A stretch of DNA of 64,000 bases from Labilithrix sp. (GCA_019637155.1 JAHBWE010000009.1:248001-312000); one strand, 5' to 3'; positions 15,224 to 23,845 are shown, numbered from the stretch's first letter. Numbers and translations are program-made. Notes: a model not told the origin generated them from the letters alone.

Positions 15224-15920
15224 GGTGCCCACCTTCGAGCCCGTCGTCCTCACCGCGCGCCGACAAGCCGGCGCCGGGCTCCATCTCGTCACGCTGACCC
15301 CACCCGAAGAGATGGCCGCGAGCTATCGCGCGCCCGGTCAATACGTGCAGGTCCGCACCGACTCGGGCTCCGGCTTCTTCGTCCTCGCCGGCGAGCTCCA
15401 CGCCCCCTCGTGGGAGCTCCTCGTCCGCAACAACGGCGAAGCCTCCACCGATCTCACCGGCGCGCCGGAGGGCACCGTCGTCAGCGTCGCGGGGCCGCTC
15501 GGCAAGGGGTTCCCGCTCGAGCGCGCGCGCGGTCGCGCCCTCGTCGTCGCCGTGGCCGGCAGCGCGCTCGCGGTCGCGCGACCGATCCTCCGCGACCGCC
15601 TCGCGCATCGCGAGGCCGCGCTCACGAGCGTGTACATCGGCGTGCGCTCGTCGCGTGAGATCCCGCTCGTGGAAGAGGTCGCCGGCTGGGCTCACGCCGG
15701 CGCGCGGCTCGTCCTCTGCCTCTCGCGCGCGAGCGACGACGACGCGAGCGTCCTCCCCGAGGCGCTGCGCGGGGAGGGCTACGTCCAGCGTGTCCTCGCC
15801 GACGACCTCGCCGCGCGGCGCTCCGCGGGCGGCGTGGTGTTCGCGGCCGGACCGGGCGGGATGCTCACGGATTTGCGCGCCCTCGCCGGCGATACGCTCG
15901 AGGTCGTCACCAACGTCTAA
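15210..15920 (+). CDS. FAD/NAD(P)-binding oxidoreductase domain protein (ferredoxin reductase-like)
   Basis: 236 residues shaped like a ferredoxin-NADP+ reductase module: an N-terminal beta barrel with YRAPGQYVQVR (the RxYS-like flavin site region, here imperfect) and GTVVSVAGPLGKGFPL. A Rossmann half follows with GRALVVAVAGSALAVARPIL and the C-terminal VVFAAGPGGMLTDLRAL. The canonical RxYS flavin motif and the GxGxxP NAD motif are both altered, so cofactor use needs caution. The GTG at 15210 overlaps the upstream gene by 14 bases. A GTG at 15225 would avoid overlap and removes only MAVSE. Confidence 0.7.
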   Translation: MAVSEVPTFEPVVLTARRQAGAGLHLVTLTPPEEMAASYRAPGQYVQVRTDSGSGFFVLAGELHAPSWELLVRNNGEASTDLTGAPEGTVVSVAGPLGKGFPLERARGRALVVAVAGSALAVARPILRDRLAHREAALTSVYIGVRSSREIPLVEEVAGWAHAGARLVLCLSRASDDDASVLPEALRGEGYVQRVLADDLAARRSAGGVVFAAGPGGMLTDLRALAGDTLEVVTNV

Positions 15921-15941
15921 TTCCGATAGCCTGGTCGGCGG

Positions 15942-17876
15942 ATGAGCAACGTGTCCGAGCTGCCCAAGGGCGCCGTGCGCCAGGGCGGGAAAGAGGAGCT
16001 CCGCGCCTCGATCCTCAAGACCTACCTCCTTCGGATCCGCTCGGAGAAGGGAGAGCGGACCGTCCGGTCGATCCTCGAGAGCGCCGGCATCGATCCCTCG
16101 ATGGTCGACAACGAGACGGGCTGGGTCAGCACCCAGGCCGCGCGCCGCGCGCTCCGCGGGATCTGCGAGCAGCTCGGCTCGGTCGACGCGCTCCGCAGCC
16201 GCGGCGACTGGGTCACGAACGCCGAGGCGCTCGGCTCGATGGTCCGCATGCTCCGCACCGCCGAGCAGCCGGTCGACGCCTACGTGTACCTCGCCGAGAA
16301 CGCGCGCGAGGTCACGCGCGTCGGTCAGTGGGACTTCGAGCTCCCGGGCGACGAACCGCCCAAACCGGTAGAAACGACCAAATCGCCAGAAGACGAGAAC
16401 GGCCCGGAGACGCAGGCCGAGAAGGACGACGCGAAGAAGCGCCTCCCGAAGGACAAGGCGAGCGTGAGCGCGGTGCGGCTCATCTATCGCCACCGCTCCG
16501 ACGGCTACGACGACGCCGACAAGCCGGATCCGCAGACGGAGGCCCTCTTCTGCGCCGCGCGCGAGGGCGAGCTCGCGTCGGTCACGCGCATCTGGGGGAA
16601 GGGCGACGCGAAGGTCACGCACGAGAAGTGCATCGCCAAGGGCGACGACTGCTGCTCGTACCTCGTCGAGTGGAGCGCGTCCGCGACGAAGAACACCGCC
16701 GTCATCGCCGCGGCCGGCGCCGCGGTCGTGAGCGGCGGCGCCATCTTCGCGGCGGGCGGACCGGTCGCCGGCGCCATCGGCGCGATCATCGCGGGCGCGC
16801 TCGGCTTCGGCGCCGGCAAGATCTGGGACAAGTCGAAGGTCGAGGCGTCGGGCCGGTCCTTCGAGAAGAACCGCATCGCCGCGCTCGAGCGCGGCCTCGA
16901 TCTCCGCGGCGAGGCCACGCAGGCGGCCGTCCCCGGCGAGCTGACCGGCACCGTCCTCGGCGGCAAGTACCGCATCGGGAAGAAGATCGGCTCGGGCGGC
17001 ATCGGCGTCGTGTACGCGGCGGAGCACAACACGCTCGGCCACGAGGTCGCGGTGAAGGTCCTCCGCGGCGCGGCCGCGCGCGACGGCGGCGAGATCGCGC
17101 GCCTCCGGCGGGAGGCGTACATCCAGGTCAACATCGACAACGTGAACGTGTGCAGAGTGCACGATCTCGATCAGATGCCCGACGGGTCGATGTACGTCGT
17201 CATGGAGCGCCTCCACGGCCGCTCCCTCGCCGACAAGCTCTCGCGCGAGCACGTCATCGCGCCGGGCTTCGCGCTCCCCGTCTTCATCGGCGTGTGCCGC
17301 GCGCTCGCGGGCGCGCACAAGAAGGGCGTCGTCCATCGCGACCTGAAGCCGGGCAACATCTTCCTCTGCGACGACGGCACGCCGAAGGTCCTCGACTTCG
17401 GCATGAGCAAGCTCACGACCGCGGAGTCGCTCACCCAGGCCGGCTACACGCTCGGCACGCCCGAGTACATGGCGCCCGAGCAGTGCATCGGCGCGAACGT
17501 CGTCGCGCAGACGGACCTCTATGCCTTCGGCGTGCTCATGTACGAGGCGCTCACCGGCGAGCTCCCGATCGTGGCGCAGAGCCGGCGCGAGCTCCTCGAT
17601 CTGCACCAGCGGCAGATCCCGGTCCCGATGCGCCAGCGCCGCCCCGACCTCGACATCCCCGAGGCGCTCGATCAGGTCGTGATGAAGTGCCTGAAGAAGC
17701 GGATCAACGATCGCCCGAAGAGCGCGGAGGAGCTCGAGGCGATGCTCTCCGCGATCCCCACCGCCGGCCTACCGACGAGCTACGACCGCCGCCCTCGCCG
17801 CCCCCCTCCGATCGAAGAGACGAACCAGACGCTCCCACAAATGAGCAGCGAACCCCCCCCACCGCTCAACAAGTAA
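15942..17876 (+). CDS. Hanks-type Ser/Thr protein kinase with N-terminal V4R-like domain
   Basis: 644 residues. The region to about 245 looks like a small-molecule sensor. Its end, THEKCIAKGDDCCSYLVEW (226-244), resembles the Cys-x6-Cys-Cys closing strand of V4R/haem-NO-type domains. Residues 253-293 are two Gly/Ala hydrophobic segments that could form a membrane hairpin. The kinase domain starts near 338: glycine loop IGSGGIGVVY, Lys372 in VAVKVL, HRDLKPGN (465-472), DFG (485-487) and the APEQ activation-segment end. All catalytic residues are present, so it should be active. The C-terminus is Pro-rich. The gene ends at repeat B1 and faces the FHA protein, a natural reader of phospho-Thr. 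Confidence 0.87.
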   Translation: MSNVSELPKGAVRQGGKEELRASILKTYLLRIRSEKGERTVRSILESAGIDPSMVDNETGWVSTQAARRALRGICEQLGSVDALRSRGDWVTNAEALGSMVRMLRTAEQPVDAYVYLAENAREVTRVGQWDFELPGDEPPKPVETTKSPEDENGPETQAEKDDAKKRLPKDKASVSAVRLIYRHRSDGYDDADKPDPQTEALFCAAREGELASVTRIWGKGDAKVTHEKCIAKGDDCCSYLVEWSASATKNTAVIAAAGAAVVSGGAIFAAGGPVAGAIGAIIAGALGFGAGKIWDKSKVEASGRSFEKNRIAALERGLDLRGEATQAAVPGELTGTVLGGKYRIGKKIGSGGIGVVYAAEHNTLGHEVAVKVLRGAAARDGGEIARLRREAYIQVNIDNVNVCRVHDLDQMPDGSMYVVMERLHGRSLADKLSREHVIAPGFALPVFIGVCRALAGAHKKGVVHRDLKPGNIFLCDDGTPKVLDFGMSKLTTAESLTQAGYTLGTPEYMAPEQCIGANVVAQTDLYAFGVLMYEALTGELPIVAQSRRELLDLHQRQIPVPMRQRRPDLDIPEALDQVVMKCLKKRINDRPKSAEELEAMLSAIPTAGLPTSYDRRPRRPPPIEETNQTLPQMSSEPPPPLNK

Positions 17877-17882
17877 GCGGAG

Positions 17883-17925
17883 CCTCTCGCGGGCGGGAGA
17901 GCTCGAGAGGGCAGCGCCCTCTCGA
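17883..17925. repeat. Family-B hairpin repeat, copy B1
   Basis: CCTCTCGCGGG joins CGGGAGAGCTCGAGAGGGC-AGC-GCCCTCTCGA. The same left word and the same hairpin occur, complemented, at 39.77-39.87 kb, but there about 50 extra bases separate them. It lies six bases past the kinase stop and between two convergent genes, so it could serve as a bidirectional transcript end. Confidence 0.7.
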
Positions 17926-17935
17926 ACGAGACAGA

Positions 17936-18931
17936 CTACTTAAGGACCCAGACGAGCCCGGCGAGGCTCGCGCCGATGATCGCCACCGCGACGCCGACGA
18001 CGAGGACGTCGACGAGGCCCCAGGTCCGTCGCCGTGGACGGCGCACCGTGACCGCGGCGCGGGAGTCGGGGCCCTTCGGGAGCTCTGCGATCGCGGCGGC
18101 GGGCGCGGCGGACGGGGGCGCGGCGACGGCGGGCGGGCTCGGTGGGCCGGCGAGCGACGAAGGCGGCGGCGGCTCCGCGTCCGGCGGGAGCTTCTCGTCC
18201 TCGAGGCTCGCGAGGTCGGCGAGCGCGACGCTCACCGGCTCGTCGAGCGCGAGGACCGACGCGCCGATGCGCAGCATGTTCGGGCCGCGCCACGGCACGT
18301 CGCGATCACTCGCGATGCGCTGCTCGCCGAGGTAGACGCCGTTGCTGGAGCGGAGATCGCGGACCCAGACCTGCCCGCCGCGACGCGTGATCGCCGCGTG
18401 CTCGCGCGACGCGTCCTCGTCCGCGAGCGGCAGGTCGCAGCGCTCGGCGCGGCCGGCGAGGTAGCTCTTCCCGTCCTCCGCGAGCACGAGCTCCGCCCCG
18501 AGATCGGGCCCCTCCGCGACGCGCACCTTCACGCGCGTGTCTTCGCCGTGGGCCTCCATCGCCTGCCGCACGAGCGCGAGCGCGAGGTCGCGGGTGGCGG
18601 CGCCGAGGTCGGGCGTCGCCGCGCGCTGCCCGATCGCGAGCTCGAGCCACACGCGACCCACCCGCACGAGATCGCCTGTCTTCACGAGGCGCGGCGTGTG
18701 CGGCGGCAAGCGGACGCCGCCGACCCAGGTGCCGTTCGTGCTGCCCTCGTCGACGACGGCGAAGCCCGTCCCCTCCGCGCGGACGCTCGCGTGGCGGAGG
18801 CTCACGCTCGGATCGGGGAGGCGGACGTCGGCGCCGTCGCTCCGGCCGATGACGACGCGTGGACCGTCGAACGTGAGCGACGGAGACTCGCCGCTGCTCT
18901 CTTCGCGCCGGACGGTGACGGTGACGGGCAT
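17936..18931 (-). CDS. Twin FHA-domain membrane protein
   Basis: 331 residues with two forkhead-associated domains. The first spans about 20-95 (VVIGRSDGADVRLPDPSVSLRHASV, then DEGSTNGTWVGG). The second spans about 150-235 (YLAGRAERCDLPLADEDASREHAAI, then DLRSSNGVYLGE). Each retains the GR, SxxH and N-G residues that read phosphothreonine. A Pro/Ala linker follows, then a C-terminal membrane helix (LVDVLVVGVAVAIIGASLAG) that makes it tail-anchored with the FHA domains in the cytosol. It converges on the Ser/Thr kinase gene; a functional link is plausible but unproven. The gshB stop lies nine bases upstream. Confidence 0.88.
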   Translation of the reverse strand: MPVTVTVRREESSGESPSLTFDGPRVVIGRSDGADVRLPDPSVSLRHASVRAEGTGFAVVDEGSTNGTWVGGVRLPPHTPRLVKTGDLVRVGRVWLELAIGQRAATPDLGAATRDLALALVRQAMEAHGEDTRVKVRVAEGPDLGAELVLAEDGKSYLAGRAERCDLPLADEDASREHAAITRRGGQVWVRDLRSSNGVYLGEQRIASDRDVPWRGPNMLRIGASVLALDEPVSVALADLASLEDEKLPPDAEPPPPSSLAGPPSPPAVAAPPSAAPAAAIAELPKGPDSRAAVTVRRPRRRTWGLVDVLVVGVAVAIIGASLAGLVWVLK

Positions 18932-18940
18932 CGGTGCCGG

Positions 18941-19924
18941 CTAGGCCGACGACGTCGGCGCGGGGATGCTGCGGAGCGCAGGCCGGAACTGCTCCGCCGC
19001 GCGCTCGGCCCAGGCGATCACGTCGTCGGAGACCTCGCGGCCCTGATGCTGGCTCAGCTGCTGGATGCCGGTCGGCGACGTGACGTTCACCTCGGTGAGG
19101 CGCCCGTCGATCACGTCGAGGCCGACGAAGACGAGGCCGTCCTGCGCGAGGCGCGGCGCGATGTCTTCGATGATCGCGTGCTCGGTCGCGGTGATCTCGC
19201 ACGGCTCGACGCTGCCGCCGACGTGGATGTTGGAGCGGAGATCGTCCGCGCGCGGCACGCGGTTGATCGCGCCGAGCGGCTTCCCGTCGAGGAGGAGGAT
19301 GCGCTTGTCGCCCTCCGTCACCTTCGGGATGAACTCCTGGACCATGACGAGCCGCCGCCCCTCGTCGGAGAGGAGCTGGATGATGGCGCGCGCGTTCTTG
19401 TCGCCCTCGCGCACCATCATGACGCCGGTGCCGCCCATGAGGTCGAGCGGTTTGATGACGCCGATGCCGCCGACCTCCTTCACGAAGGCCATCACGTCCT
19501 CTTCCGACGAGGTCACGACCGTCTTCGGCATCCAGCGCGCGAAGTTCAACGCGTAGAGCTTCTCGTTCGCCTCGCGGAGGCCGCGCGGATCGTTGATGAG
19601 CACGGTCCGGCCCCGCAGCCGCTCGAGGAGGAGCGACGTCAGGTGGTACATCGTGTCGAACGGCGGATCCTTTCGGATGAACACCGCGTGCGCGTCGGCG
19701 AGGCGATACTCGAAGCCCGCGCCGAAGACGGTGTGCGGCGCCACGTTGCTCACCTTGATCGGCTGCACGCGCGCGTACACGTCGCCGCCGCGGACGACGA
19801 GGTCGCGCGGCTCGCAGTGGAGCGACTCGTGGCCCTTGGCCTGCGCGGCGCGGAGGAAGGCGAACGTCGTGTCCTTGTCGGGCAGGACCCGATCCATCGG
19901 GTCCATCACGAAGACGAAGCGCAT
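18941..19924 (-). CDS. gshB: Glutathione synthase
   Basis: 327 residues, the usual bacterial GshB length. The N-terminal domain begins FVFVMDPMDRVLPDKDTTFA, where the D-P and the K-D-T/S-T residues are conserved in the family. IRKDPPFD (the substrate-site loop), an ATP-grasp lid GVIKPLDLMGGTGVMMV, EFIPKVTEGDKRILL and a C-terminal metal site VNVTSPTGIQQL follow. The enzyme joins gamma-glutamylcysteine and glycine with ATP. No gshA is in the window. The gene is followed at nine bases by the twin-FHA gene, so they may share a transcript. Confidence 0.95.
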   Translation of the reverse strand: MRFVFVMDPMDRVLPDKDTTFAFLRAAQAKGHESLHCEPRDLVVRGGDVYARVQPIKVSNVAPHTVFGAGFEYRLADAHAVFIRKDPPFDTMYHLTSLLLERLRGRTVLINDPRGLREANEKLYALNFARWMPKTVVTSSEEDVMAFVKEVGGIGVIKPLDLMGGTGVMMVREGDKNARAIIQLLSDEGRRLVMVQEFIPKVTEGDKRILLLDGKPLGAINRVPRADDLRSNIHVGGSVEPCEITATEHAIIEDIAPRLAQDGLVFVGLDVIDGRLTEVNVTSPTGIQQLSQHQGREVSDDVIAWAERAAEQFRPALRSIPAPTSSA

Positions 19925-19982
19925 CGGCCGAACCTTAGCCCAGCCTTGCCCGAACGCTCAACGCTCGTCGCCCAAGACGGAG

Positions 19983-20972
19983 CTACTCGCGCTCGACCGC
20001 GGCGACGTACTGCGCGCTCGTCGAGTCGTCGAGGTCGCTCGCGACCGCGTAGCCGACGTCGCCGTGCTGCGCGACCGCGACCGAGTAGCCACGCGCCTGG
20101 CCGACGCGGACCTCCGCCGTGCCGACCGCGCGCGGCGGGAGCTGCTCGGCGCTGCGGATCTGGACGCGGCGCGGGTCGTAGATGAAGACGCTGACGCGCT
20201 GCACGTCGCCGGTGGGCCGGACGACCTCGTACTGCAGCATCGCCGCGCGCTCTCCGCCCTGGACCGGGAGGAGGCGGCCGCCGACGAAGCGCGCGTTCTT
20301 CTCGAGCTGCGGGACGTGCACCGGCACGCCGACCTCGCGCTCGAAGTTGCGGACCTCGCGCGAGTCCGCCGTCTCGGGGCGGATGGGGCGCGAGTGAACG
20401 TCGACGAACTGCTTCACGAGCTCGTCGTTGCCGAAGCCGGCGCGCGCGGAGGAATGCGCGTCGCCCGCCGCCATCGGCTGCCGCGCCGCGAAGCCCCACG
20501 CGAGCGCGATCGCCGCCGCGCTCGCGACGGGGATCGCCGTGCGCCAGTGACGAAGCATGGCGGGCCTGGGCTTGGGCTTGGGGGTCTTGTCAACGTCAGG
20601 GGCTTCGCCCCCGACACCCCCACCCCGGGACACGGCCCTCGCGCTGGCGCGCTCGGGGCGCTGCGCGCCCGCTTGCGCGGCCGCTTCCCGGGGGCCCGGT
20701 TCGGCTTCGGCGTCCGGCTGTGCGACTTCGGCCGTCATGGCGGCGAGGAGGCGGGTGCGGAGGTCGGTTGGGGCGGTGGTCTTGACGGACTTCTTGAGTG
20801 AACCGCGGATGGCTCGGTCGAGCGCGGTGCGCTCGCGGCAGGTCTCGCATGCGCCGAGATGGTCATCGATCTCGACGGTCTTTGCCGCGTCGAGCTGACC
20901 GTCGGCGTGCGCTCCGAGGAGGCGCGCGATCGAGCTGCAACGAGAATCAGACGGGTTCACTTCACCACTCAA
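19983..20972 (-). CDS. Anti-sigma factor with zinc-finger (zf-HC2) domain, carrying an in-frame repeat
   Basis: 329 residues. Residues 1-60 form the anti-sigma zinc-binding module with H39-x3-C-x2-C (DHLGACETC). A linker (about 70-140) leads to a membrane helix near 146-163 and a large periplasmic domain. The coupling is clear: its ATG overlaps the TGA of the ECF sigma gene. Residues about 92-127 (ending RGGGVGGEAPDV) are translated from repeat copy A2, which keeps the reading frame and lands in the flexible linker. The periplasmic part (RRVQIRSAEQLPPRAVGT, VAVAQHGDVGYAV) probably senses envelope state. The sigma factor would be released when this protein is cut. Confidence 0.85.
   Translation of the reverse strand: MSGEVNPSDSRCSSIARLLGAHADGQLDAAKTVEIDDHLGACETCRERTALDRAIRGSLKKSVKTTAPTDLRTRLLAAMTAEVAQPDAEAEPGPREAAAQAGAQRPERASARAVSRGGGVGGEAPDVDKTPKPKPRPAMLRHWRTAIPVASAAAIALAWGFAARQPMAAGDAHSSARAGFGNDELVKQFVDVHSRPIRPETADSREVRNFEREVGVPVHVPQLEKNARFVGGRLLPVQGGERAAMLQYEVVRPTGDVQRVSVFIYDPRRVQIRSAEQLPPRAVGTAEVRVGQARGYSVAVAQHGDVGYAVASDLDDSTSAQYVAAVERE
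20591..20699. repeat. Family-A repeat, copy A2, inside the anti-sigma coding sequence
   Basis: CAACGTCAGGGGCTTCGCCC, then CCGACACCCCCACCCC, GGACACGGCCCTCGCGCT, GCGCTCGGGGCGCTGCGCGC and GCGGCCGCTTCCCGGGGGCC match the words of the 61.2-kb units in order. The copy is somewhat diverged. It lies wholly within codons 92-127 of the minus-strand anti-sigma gene without breaking the frame. Confidence 0.8.
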
Positions 20973-21628
20973 GAGGCTTTCCTTTTGGCTCGGTATGCCG
21001 CGAGGTCCGCGGGCTGGTTGTTGGACTTCTGCTCGCTCACCGGCTCGCCCCTAACGATACCGAGAGCCAGCGCGTGATTGTAGAGAGATCGCTGAAGGAG
21101 CTTCCGGCCACGATGGAGGCGGCTCATCACCGTCCCGATCGGGCAGCCCATGATCTGCGCGATCTCCTCGTAGCTGAACTCCTCCACGTCGCAGAGGATG
21201 ACCGCGATCTTGAACTCGGTCGGGAGCGCGTCCAGCGCGCGCTGGACCTCGCCCTCCACGATCGGCATCAGCGCGGCCTGCTCCGGATCGCGGAGCTGAC
21301 GCATCGTCGAGGCGCTCACCCACCCGTCGACGAGCGGGTCCGCGTCCGGGCCTTCGAGCACCGAGCGCTCGAGCCCGCCGCGGCGGTACTTGTTGATGAA
21401 CGTGTTGGTCAGGATCCGGAACAGCCAGGCCTTCAGGTTCGTGCCCGCGTGGAACTGCTCCCGCGCCTTCATCGCTTTCAGGAGAGTGTCCTGGACGAGG
21501 TCCTCCGCCTCGGAGGGGTTCCGCGTCAGCTTGCAGGCGACGGCGTAGAGAGCGTCCAGGTGACCCACGGCCTCCTGAGCGAAGGCATCGGAATCACTAG
21601 GTTTGTTCGGCGTAGAAAGCTGGTTCAT
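20969..21628 (-). CDS. ECF-type RNA polymerase sigma factor
   Basis: 219 residues with sigma region 2 (LDALYAVACKLTRNPSEAED, LVQDTLLKAM, NLKAWLFRILTNTFINKYR) and region 4 (LPTEFKIAVILCDVEEFSYE, EIAQIMGCPIGTVMSRLHRG). No region 1 or 3 is present, which is diagnostic for ECF sigma factors. The pairing with a zf-HC2 membrane anti-sigma whose ATG overlaps this stop is the standard layout. The SigE/RpoE-like group is likely. The gene's own promoter would be in the 110 bases between 21628 and the PhaR-like stop at 21738. Autoregulation is usual for the class but I could not pick the site. Confidence 0.93.
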   Translation of the reverse strand: MNQLSTPNKPSDSDAFAQEAVGHLDALYAVACKLTRNPSEAEDLVQDTLLKAMKAREQFHAGTNLKAWLFRILTNTFINKYRRGGLERSVLEGPDADPLVDGWVSASTMRQLRDPEQAALMPIVEGEVQRALDALPTEFKIAVILCDVEEFSYEEIAQIMGCPIGTVMSRLHRGRKLLQRSLYNHALALGIVRGEPVSEQKSNNQPADLAAYRAKRKAS

Positions 21629-21737
21629 CAGGGGTTTACGCCTTTCTCTCTGGCGGGCGTAACCACGACGTTAAGGCCACTATTCCGGCGATCTAGGTCC
21701 GGCCTGCGCTTTGCCTATTTGGCGAAACCCCAGCCTT

Positions 21738-22382
21738 TTACTCGCCCCGATTGCCAGATTTGAGCTTCTGCTCGAGCTCCTCGACCCGGGCGTTCAGGCG
21801 CTTGATGTCCTGCTGGAGCTGCTGCCACGGCAGGAGGTTCGGGACCACCGCCTTCACGCGCTCGTCGATCTTCGTCTGCCAGTCCTCGAACGCGTCTTTT
21901 GCCTGCTCGACGAGGCTCGGCTTGCTCGACGCGGCGGCGACCACGCCGTTCTCTTCTTGCGGCGGCGGCTCCTCCGGCACCTCCGGCTTCCCGGGCGGCT
22001 CGCTCTTGCCGCTGCCCGGGATGAGGCGGCCGATCGGGCCTTCGCGGAGATCGGAGAGGACCTTCTCGGTGCGCTGGTGAATCAGGTCCTTCAACGTCTG
22101 GAGCGGGACGTTCTTGCTCGAGGACGCCTTCTGTTTCTGCTCCTCGTAGATGATCTGCGCGAGGGTGACCTCGGTGAGGTCCTCCTTCGTGTTGTTGTCG
22201 ATGATCTGCACCTCCTCGCCGCCGCGGACCATCTCCGCGATCTGGAGGAGCGTGACGTACCGGCTGTCCTTCGTGTCGTAGAGCTTCCGGTTCGAGTACC
22301 GTTTCACGACGCGGCGCGCCGGACTCTCGGTACCTGCCGCGTTGTCCTGGGCCTTGTCGCTCACCCGTCCAAGATACACCAA
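21738..22382 (-). CDS. PhaR-like polyhydroxyalkanoate synthesis regulator
   Basis: 214 residues from the ATG at 22380-22382; a GTG at 22362-22364 is an equally plausible start. The PHB/PHA accumulation regulator DNA-binding domain is evident: RRVVKRYSNRKLYDTKDSRY, VTLLQIAEMVRGGEEVQIID and NNTKEDLTEVTLAQIIYEEQ. A Pro/Glu linker and a C-terminal amphipathic and coiled-coil region (WQQLQQDIKRLNARVEELEQ) follow, as in phasin-binding PhaR forms. PhaR represses phasin genes and binds granules. No pha biosynthesis gene is in the window. The start lies only 18 bases from the start of the divergent ABC ATPase. Confidence 0.87.
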   Translation of the reverse strand: MVYLGRVSDKAQDNAAGTESPARRVVKRYSNRKLYDTKDSRYVTLLQIAEMVRGGEEVQIIDNNTKEDLTEVTLAQIIYEEQKQKASSSKNVPLQTLKDLIHQRTEKVLSDLREGPIGRLIPGSGKSEPPGKPEVPEEPPPQEENGVVAAASSKPSLVEQAKDAFEDWQTKIDERVKAVVPNLLPWQQLQQDIKRLNARVEELEQKLKSGNRGE

Positions 22383-22400
22383 CGCGGAGCGTCGGAAAGC

Positions 22401-23195
22401 GTGGCAAACGACGGTGGAGGTTCGCTCGTTCTTCGTGACGTCTCGGCAGGATACGGCGCGGCCGAACCGCTGCTGCGCCGCGTCGATCTGAGCCTCGCCG
22501 CCGGCGAAATCGTGTGCGTCCTCGGCCCGAACGGCGCGGGAAAAACGACGCTCGTGCGCGTCGCGTCAGGGCTCCTGGCTCCCGCGACCGGCGAGGTGCG
22601 ACTCCTCGGCGAGCCGCTGGCGGGCAAGTCGCGCCTCGAGATCGCGAAGGTGCTCGCGGTCGTCGAGCAGATGCAGGAGCTCTCGGAGGCGTTCACCGTC
22701 CGCGAGGTCGTCGCGCTCGGGCGCGCGCCGCATCAGGACGCGTGGATGCACACGACGGCCGAGGACCGACGCATCGTCGACGACGCGCTCGCGCGCTGCG
22801 ACCTCGTCGCGCTCGCGTCGCGCTCGGCGCGCGCGCTCTCGGGCGGGGAGCAGAAGCGCGTCGCCGTCGCGCGGGCGCTCGCGCAGGAGCCGCGCGTGCT
22901 CTTGCTCGACGAGCCGGGCGCGTTCCTCGACGTGCGTCACCAGCTCGATCTCTACGAGCTCCTCGCGCGCTCCGTCGCGCGCGAGCGCCTCGCCTGCCTC
23001 GTCGTCATGCACGACCTCAACGTCGCCGCGCAGTTCGCCGACCGGGTGGTGCTCCTCAAGCGAGGCGCCGTCGTCGCTTCAGGCGCGGTGCGCGACGTCC
23101 TCACGCGCGACATCGTGAACGACGTCTTCGACGCCGCCCTCTACGTCGGCGAGCGCGACGGCGTCCCGTTCTTCCTCCCGCAGCGTCACAAGTAG
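22401..23195 (+). CDS. ABC transporter ATP-binding protein, siderophore/haem/B12 type
   Basis: 264 residues from the GTG at 22401. Motifs: Walker A GPNGAGKTT, Q-loop VVEQMQELSEAFTV, the VALGRAPHQ segment characteristic of FecE/BtuD/HmuV-type ATPases, signature LSGGEQKRVAVARALAQ, Walker B VLLLDEPGAFLD, and switch His in VMHDLN. A usual partner permease and binding protein are absent, so it is an orphan here. DEPGAFLD has Gly-Ala where DEPTxxLD is usual, which is tolerated. The 3' end overlaps the convergent TlpA-like gene by 10 bases. Confidence 0.87.
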   Translation: MANDGGGSLVLRDVSAGYGAAEPLLRRVDLSLAAGEIVCVLGPNGAGKTTLVRVASGLLAPATGEVRLLGEPLAGKSRLEIAKVLAVVEQMQELSEAFTVREVVALGRAPHQDAWMHTTAEDRRIVDDALARCDLVALASRSARALSGGEQKRVAVARALAQEPRVLLLDEPGAFLDVRHQLDLYELLARSVARERLACLVVMHDLNVAAQFADRVVLLKRGAVVASGAVRDVLTRDIVNDVFDAALYVGERDGVPFFLPQRHK

Positions 23196-23770
23196 CGTCG
23201 AACGATCTCGTCGAGCGCGCTGTCGCTCGTGACGCCCTGGCGGATCGCGACGACCTTGCCCGTCTTCGAGATCACGATCAAGGTCGGCAGGTTCGAGACG
23301 TGGTACGCGCTCGCGATGCGGTTGCCCTCGTCGTAGACGACGGGGAAGCCGAGGCGCTTCGCGCGGACGAAATGCGCGGCGAGCCCGTCCTCGTCGCTCG
23401 TGTTCACGCCCACCACCGCGAGGCCGCGGTCCTTGTAGCGCTGCGCGATCGTGTTCACGATCGGCGCCTCCGCCTGGCACGGCCCGCACCACGTCGCCCA
23501 GAAGTCGAGGACCACCGTTCGCCCGCGCAGGCTCTCGAGGCGGAGGCGCGTCGGGTTCGCCTCCCCGTCCGCGGCGAGGACGCCCGCGTTCGCGACGATC
23601 TTCGCCTCGAAGGCCGGCGCTTCTTCGTCGAGCGAGACGCCCTCGCAGCCCTTCGTCGCGCGCGGAATCAACGCGAACCCTGCCGCGAGCGCCAGGACCG
23701 CGATCGCGGCGCGCATGTTGCCGGCCGGCTCGGTCGGCGCCCCAACATCACGAGCGGTGCCGTCGATCAT
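23186..23770 (-). CDS. TlpA/ResA-like thiol-disulfide oxidoreductase
   Basis: 194 residues from the ATG at 23768-23770. A signal anchor (MRAAIAVLALAAGFALIP, residues 19-36) is followed by a redoxin domain with FWATWCGPCQAEAPIV (Cys95 and Cys98), GVNTSDEDGLAAHFV and a cis-Pro loop NLPTLIVI. The layout is that of periplasmic thioredoxins for cytochrome c maturation or disulfide reduction. The CcmE-like gene lies 10 kb away, so a shared role is only suggestive. A shorter start at residue 19 is possible. It converges with the ABC ATPase gene. Confidence 0.87.
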   Translation of the reverse strand: MIDGTARDVGAPTEPAGNMRAAIAVLALAAGFALIPRATKGCEGVSLDEEAPAFEAKIVANAGVLAADGEANPTRLRLESLRGRTVVLDFWATWCGPCQAEAPIVNTIAQRYKDRGLAVVGVNTSDEDGLAAHFVRAKRLGFPVVYDEGNRIASAYHVSNLPTLIVISKTGKVVAIRQGVTSDSALDEIVRRYL

Positions 23771-23845
23771 GCCCTTCGCATAGCACGGGCCGTGTTGCGG
23801 AGCGCCATCGCTCGGGCTCGGCACGCAGATCGAGCTCTGACCGCG

